Positions 62,520-64,000 of a stretch of 64,000 bases of DNA are shown in pieces. A model generated the notes under the pieces. It saw only the letters and a program-made list of their open reading frames with translations. It was not told the DNA's origin and did not search any database. Positions within the stretch are counted from its first letter, which is position 1, and the number at the start of each line of letters is the position of its first letter. Source of the stretch: Saccharopolyspora elongata (GTDB taxonomy: Bacteria > Actinomycetota > Actinomycetes > Mycobacteriales > Pseudonocardiaceae); the NCBI RefSeq assembly GCF_004348985.1, contig NZ_SMKW01000043.1, forward strand, positions 1 to 64,000, read 5' to 3'. The translations under genes and the position numbers were made by a program.

Positions 62520-63634
62520 CAGCGACCTCCCAACGGACGCGCAACCGCCACCTGCTCACCCCGGGGACGCACGATCGTCGGCTCCGGCCCCGAAACCCAA
62601 CTGCCGACGGCCATCTCCGCACTGATGCCCGGACCGAACCCAGCGATCAACCCACGCGCCCGATCGGGCACCGAACCCTCGTCGAACATCCGCAACAACG
62701 CATCGAGCACCACGCCGCTGGCGATGTTCCCGTACTCCGTGAGCGTCGCCCGGCTGTACCGGAACGCCACCGGCGGCACCCCCAAGAACTTCGTCAGATC
62801 GTCGAGGATCCGCGGCCCACCGGCATGGATGATGTAGAAGTCCAGCCCCGCGACATCCCACCGATGCCGATCCGCCAACGCACGCAGCGCCGGCGCCAGC
62901 GGCTCCATCGTCGTCGGCACCCGCTTGTCCAACCGGAAGTGGAAACCGGTGGCCTTCACCTGGTAGGAAATCCAGTCCTCGGTGTCCGGGATCATCGCCG
63001 CGGCATTGCGCTCCAGCAGAACCCCGCTACCGCCGGAACCCCGCACCACGGCGGCCGCGACGGCATCGCCGAACAACCCGTTCGACAGCAACGAACCGAT
63101 GTCGTGGTCGTCGGGCTGGTAACACAGCGAGCAGAACTCGCAGGCGACGATCAGCGCGTTCAAGTCGGGGTAGGCGGTGCAGAAGTCATGCGCGCGGTTG
63201 ATCGCCGCGCCACCTGCGGCGCACCCGAGCTGCGCGATCGGCAGCTGCCGCGTGTCGTGGCGGAACCCCATCGAGTTGATCAGCCACGACGTCATCGACG
63301 GCATCATGAACCCGGTGCACGACACGTACACCAGCAGATCGATGTCCTCGGCGCGCAACCCGGAATTGGCCAGCGCCCGGGACACGACGGCCGGCACGCG
63401 CAGCTTGGCCTGCTCCTCGTAGATCCTGTTGCGCACCTCGAACCCCGGGTGCTGCAACGTCTCGGAGATCGGCCGGATGAGATGGCGCTTGCGGACCCCG
63501 GTGTTGCTGATCAACCGCAGGGCGAGGGGGAGTTGCGGGTGATGAGCATGGACTCGACGGGCATGCTCAAGAGTTTCCTCCACGGTGATGACGTGCTCAG
63601 GAACCGCAACCGCCGGTCTGCACAGAACTGCCAC
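62519..63634 (-). CDS. rppA: Type III polyketide synthase, 1,3,6,8-tetrahydroxynaphthalene synthase
   Basis: 371 residues. Makes tetrahydroxynaphthalene from five malonyl-CoA. With the GTG at 63634 (GGAGG six bases upstream; protein begins MAVLCRPAVAVPEHVIT) the catalytic triad falls at Cys138 (QLGCAAGG), His270 (YIIHAGGP) and Asn303 (EYGNIASG), the numbering known for Streptomyces RppA. VYVSCTGFMMPSMTSWLINSMGF and FCTAYPDLNALIVACEFCSLCYQP are family hallmarks. An ATG at 63691 lacks a ribosome site. First gene of the pigment operon. Confidence 0.95.
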   Translation of the reverse strand: MAVLCRPAVAVPEHVITVEETLEHARRVHAHHPQLPLALRLISNTGVRKRHLIRPISETLQHPGFEVRNRIYEEQAKLRVPAVVSRALANSGLRAEDIDLLVYVSCTGFMMPSMTSWLINSMGFRHDTRQLPIAQLGCAAGGAAINRAHDFCTAYPDLNALIVACEFCSLCYQPDDHDIGSLLSNGLFGDAVAAAVVRGSGGSGVLLERNAAAMIPDTEDWISYQVKATGFHFRLDKRVPTTMEPLAPALRALADRHRWDVAGLDFYIIHAGGPRILDDLTKFLGVPPVAFRYSRATLTEYGNIASGVVLDALLRMFDEGSVPDRARGLIAGFGPGISAEMAVGSWVSGPEPTIVRPRGEQVAVARPLGGR

Positions 63635-64000
63635 CGGTGCCTCCAGACGTACGAGCAGACCTGCTGCGAAGCGAATTGGTTCGGCACTCATCATCCGGTG
63701 CGGCGGGAGGAATGGTCGTCCGTGCAGGGCCGTTTCCCCCGGCATAGCCACTGATGGGAGGACGCGGCAGTGTTGAGTGACCGACTCACGTGAAAGTTGT
63801 TCGCGCCCAACGGGTTTCCCGATGCGGCGACACGATTCGACTTCGGGGACAAGGGGAGTGGTGCGACTCCGTCGCGCAAGCCATCAACCCATTGCGATGC
63901 GTCTATCTCTGCGCGGTGTTGATCAAGGACGGGGACGTCTAGGGGAGAGGCGGCCGATTCCGGTGGTCCGGCGCAGATTTCTCGCTGGCGCACAACCGGC
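63635..64000. other. Region upstream of rppA, no gene seen
   Basis: No credible coding frame in these 366 bases. It must contain the rppA promoter. A small dyad TGAGT-gaccg-ACTCA at 63774-63788 is a possible regulator site; no clear -35/-10 pair was found. Confidence 0.5.

Overview
The window is 64 kb of very high-G+C DNA with strong G/C third-codon bias, frequent GTG/TTG starts, near-leaderless promoters and dense TetR/HxlR/ArsR/XRE/LysR regulators. This fits an actinomycete, most likely a Pseudonocardiaceae member such as Saccharopolyspora (inference; no rRNA is present to confirm it). It reads as a chromosomal arm or accessory region: mostly 1-4 gene transcription units, each with its own local regulator, plus one patch of mobile-element remains.

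Layout. 0-5.6 kb: TetR beside a CocE-type hydrolase, a metallo-beta-lactamase-fold hydrolase, and an HxlR regulator divergent from an MFS exporter. 5.6-9.7 kb: a graveyard holding an unknown 3' gene fragment, a Tn3-family transposase remnant, a broken HxlR gene, a resolvase whose first codons lie on the opposite strand, an integrase tail and a second short Tn3 piece; one intact DHFR-like reductase survives inside it. 9.9-16.6 kb: a Pro-rich protein, mug uracil-DNA glycosylase, a tyrosine recombinase closed by a 49-bp hairpin, a reductase, a methyltransferase, a frameshifted DUF4291 gene, a TetR/DUF6204 pair and an XRE-cupin/GNAT pair. 16.7-17.6 kb: a decayed SARP regulator that still has SARP-like 11-bp repeats in front of it, beside a truncated dehydrogenase. 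17.6-28 kb: EamA exporter/LysR, small enzymes, GT9-like transferase, SDR, NADAR protein, a 1037-residue PHP(EndoQ-like)-UvrD helicase fusion, and TetR/DUF1772. 28-44 kb: pentapeptide-repeat protein, zinc-finger coiled-coil protein, hydrolases, RidA, esterase, malate dehydrogenase, an ECF42-type sigma factor with its DGPF partner, LysE, and ArsR/MFS. 44-48.3 kb: an ABC-F ATPase / hexapeptide acetyltransferase / alpha-beta hydrolase / SDR operon that looks like a ribosome-drug resistance locus. 48.4-56 kb: a small secreted protein, tryptophanyl-tRNA synthetase behind a complete Trp attenuator, and an ABC transporter with a divergent two-component system. 56-60.8 kb: DUF849/thioesterase, ArsR-SRPBCC genes in split and fused forms. 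60.8-63.6 kb: cupin, CYP158-type P450 and RppA, a flaviolin/biflaviolin pigment operon.

The strongest regulatory reading is the trpS leader: a 13-residue peptide with tandem Trp codons followed by three mutually exclusive hairpins and a T-tract. Repair-related genes recur (Mug, EndoQ-like helicase, NADAR) but are not one operon.

At least seven genes carry single-base disruptions, several near G/C runs, including otherwise intact genes. Either the region is decaying or the assembly has residual indels; this should be borne in mind wherever 'pseudogene' is written below.
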